Positions 63,837-64,000 of a stretch of DNA of 64,000 nucleotides are shown in pieces. The notes beneath the pieces are model-generated. The model saw only the letters and a list, made by a program, of their open reading frames with translations. It did no database searches and had not been told where the DNA came from. Position 1 is the first letter of the stretch. Every line of letters starts with the position of its first letter. The stretch is taken from the NCBI GenBank assembly GCA_020073085.1, contig JAIQFV010000008.1, forward strand, positions 242,320 to 306,319, in the 5' to 3' direction. The translations under genes were made by a program, and so were the position numbers. Source of the DNA: Terriglobia bacterium. Lineage in GTDB: Bacteria; Acidobacteriota; Terriglobia; JAIQFV01.

Positions 63837-64000
63837 CTATTGCAGGATCTCCGTCACCGAACCGGCGCCCACCGTGTGCCCGCCCTCGCGGATGGCAAAC
63901 CGCAGCCCCTTCTCCATCGCAATCGGCGTGATCAGCACGATCTCCAGGCTCACGTTGTCGCCCGGCATCACCATCTCCGTCCCCGCCGGCAAACTCGCCA
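63837..64000 (-). CDS. tuf: C-terminal end of elongation factor Tu (runs off window)
   Basis: The last 53 residues, including '[20 protein letters not shown]' and '[20 protein letters not shown]', with stop TAG at 63839-63837. EF-Tu brings aminoacyl-tRNA to the ribosome. Its position directly before rpsJ is the usual str-S10 junction. Confidence 0.95.
   Translation of the reverse strand, partial: ASLPAGTEMVMPGDNVSLEIVLITPIAMEKGLRFAIREGGHTVGAGSVTEILQ

Overview
The window looks like a chromosomal segment of an uncultured Acidobacteriota-type bacterium. This is inferred from the moderately GC-rich sequence, the many secreted proteins and peptidases, and house-keeping proteins of the kind found in that phylum. 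No rRNA gene is present to prove the assignment.

Layout. (1) 1-26280 is ordinary chromosome: a truncated GH20-type glycosidase, an LolA-like exported protein, larE, purD, a double-domain ThyX-like protein, M1, M14 and M49-type metallopeptidases, a Rossmann-PilZ fusion, a VWA/AAA+ pair, a Nudix hydrolase, an SH3b lipoprotein with an FHA protein, an RpoH-like sigma factor and a TIGR03960-type radical SAM protein. (2) 26470-43440 is a sedentary chromosomal integron. An IntI-type integrase lies on the + strand with a good promoter. It is followed by an attI-like core (27808-27814) and 19 gene cassettes separated by attC sites, most of one ~75-bp family. The integrase points in the same direction as the array, so this is an 'inverted' integron. 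(3) 43481-46247 holds a metzincin-like protease with a seven-repeat propeller and an unrecognised conserved protein. (4) 46291-64000 is the complete S10-spc-alpha ribosomal superoperon on the minus strand, from the end of tuf to rplQ, including secY, adk, map, infA and rpoA, with a terminator after rplQ.

How the cassettes read. The first six cassettes encode exported or membrane proteins, including a membrane-anchored C39-like peptidase. Cassettes 7, 8 and 11-15 are seven different toxin-antitoxin modules: MazF/PemK, HigBA, MntA-HepT, AbrB-Doc, RHH-PIN, YefM-YoeB and BrnTA. Several carry their own promoter with an overlapping palindrome. Cassette 9 carries an IS91-like element (tyrosine recombinase plus HUH transposase) and ends in a foreign attC type. 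Cassettes 16-19 carry a coiled-coil membrane protein, a DUF3224 protein, a methyltransferase and a DUF1801 protein.

A useful internal test is that the R'' box closing a cassette should be the reverse complement of the R' box that opens it. This holds exactly for the first 13 cassettes, including the rare variants GTTAGAC/GTCTAAC, GTTAGCC/GGCTAAC and GTTGAAC/GTTCAAC. It fails in cassettes 14-19, where attC sites are also shortened or degenerate. The array therefore looks intact next to attI and decayed at the far end.
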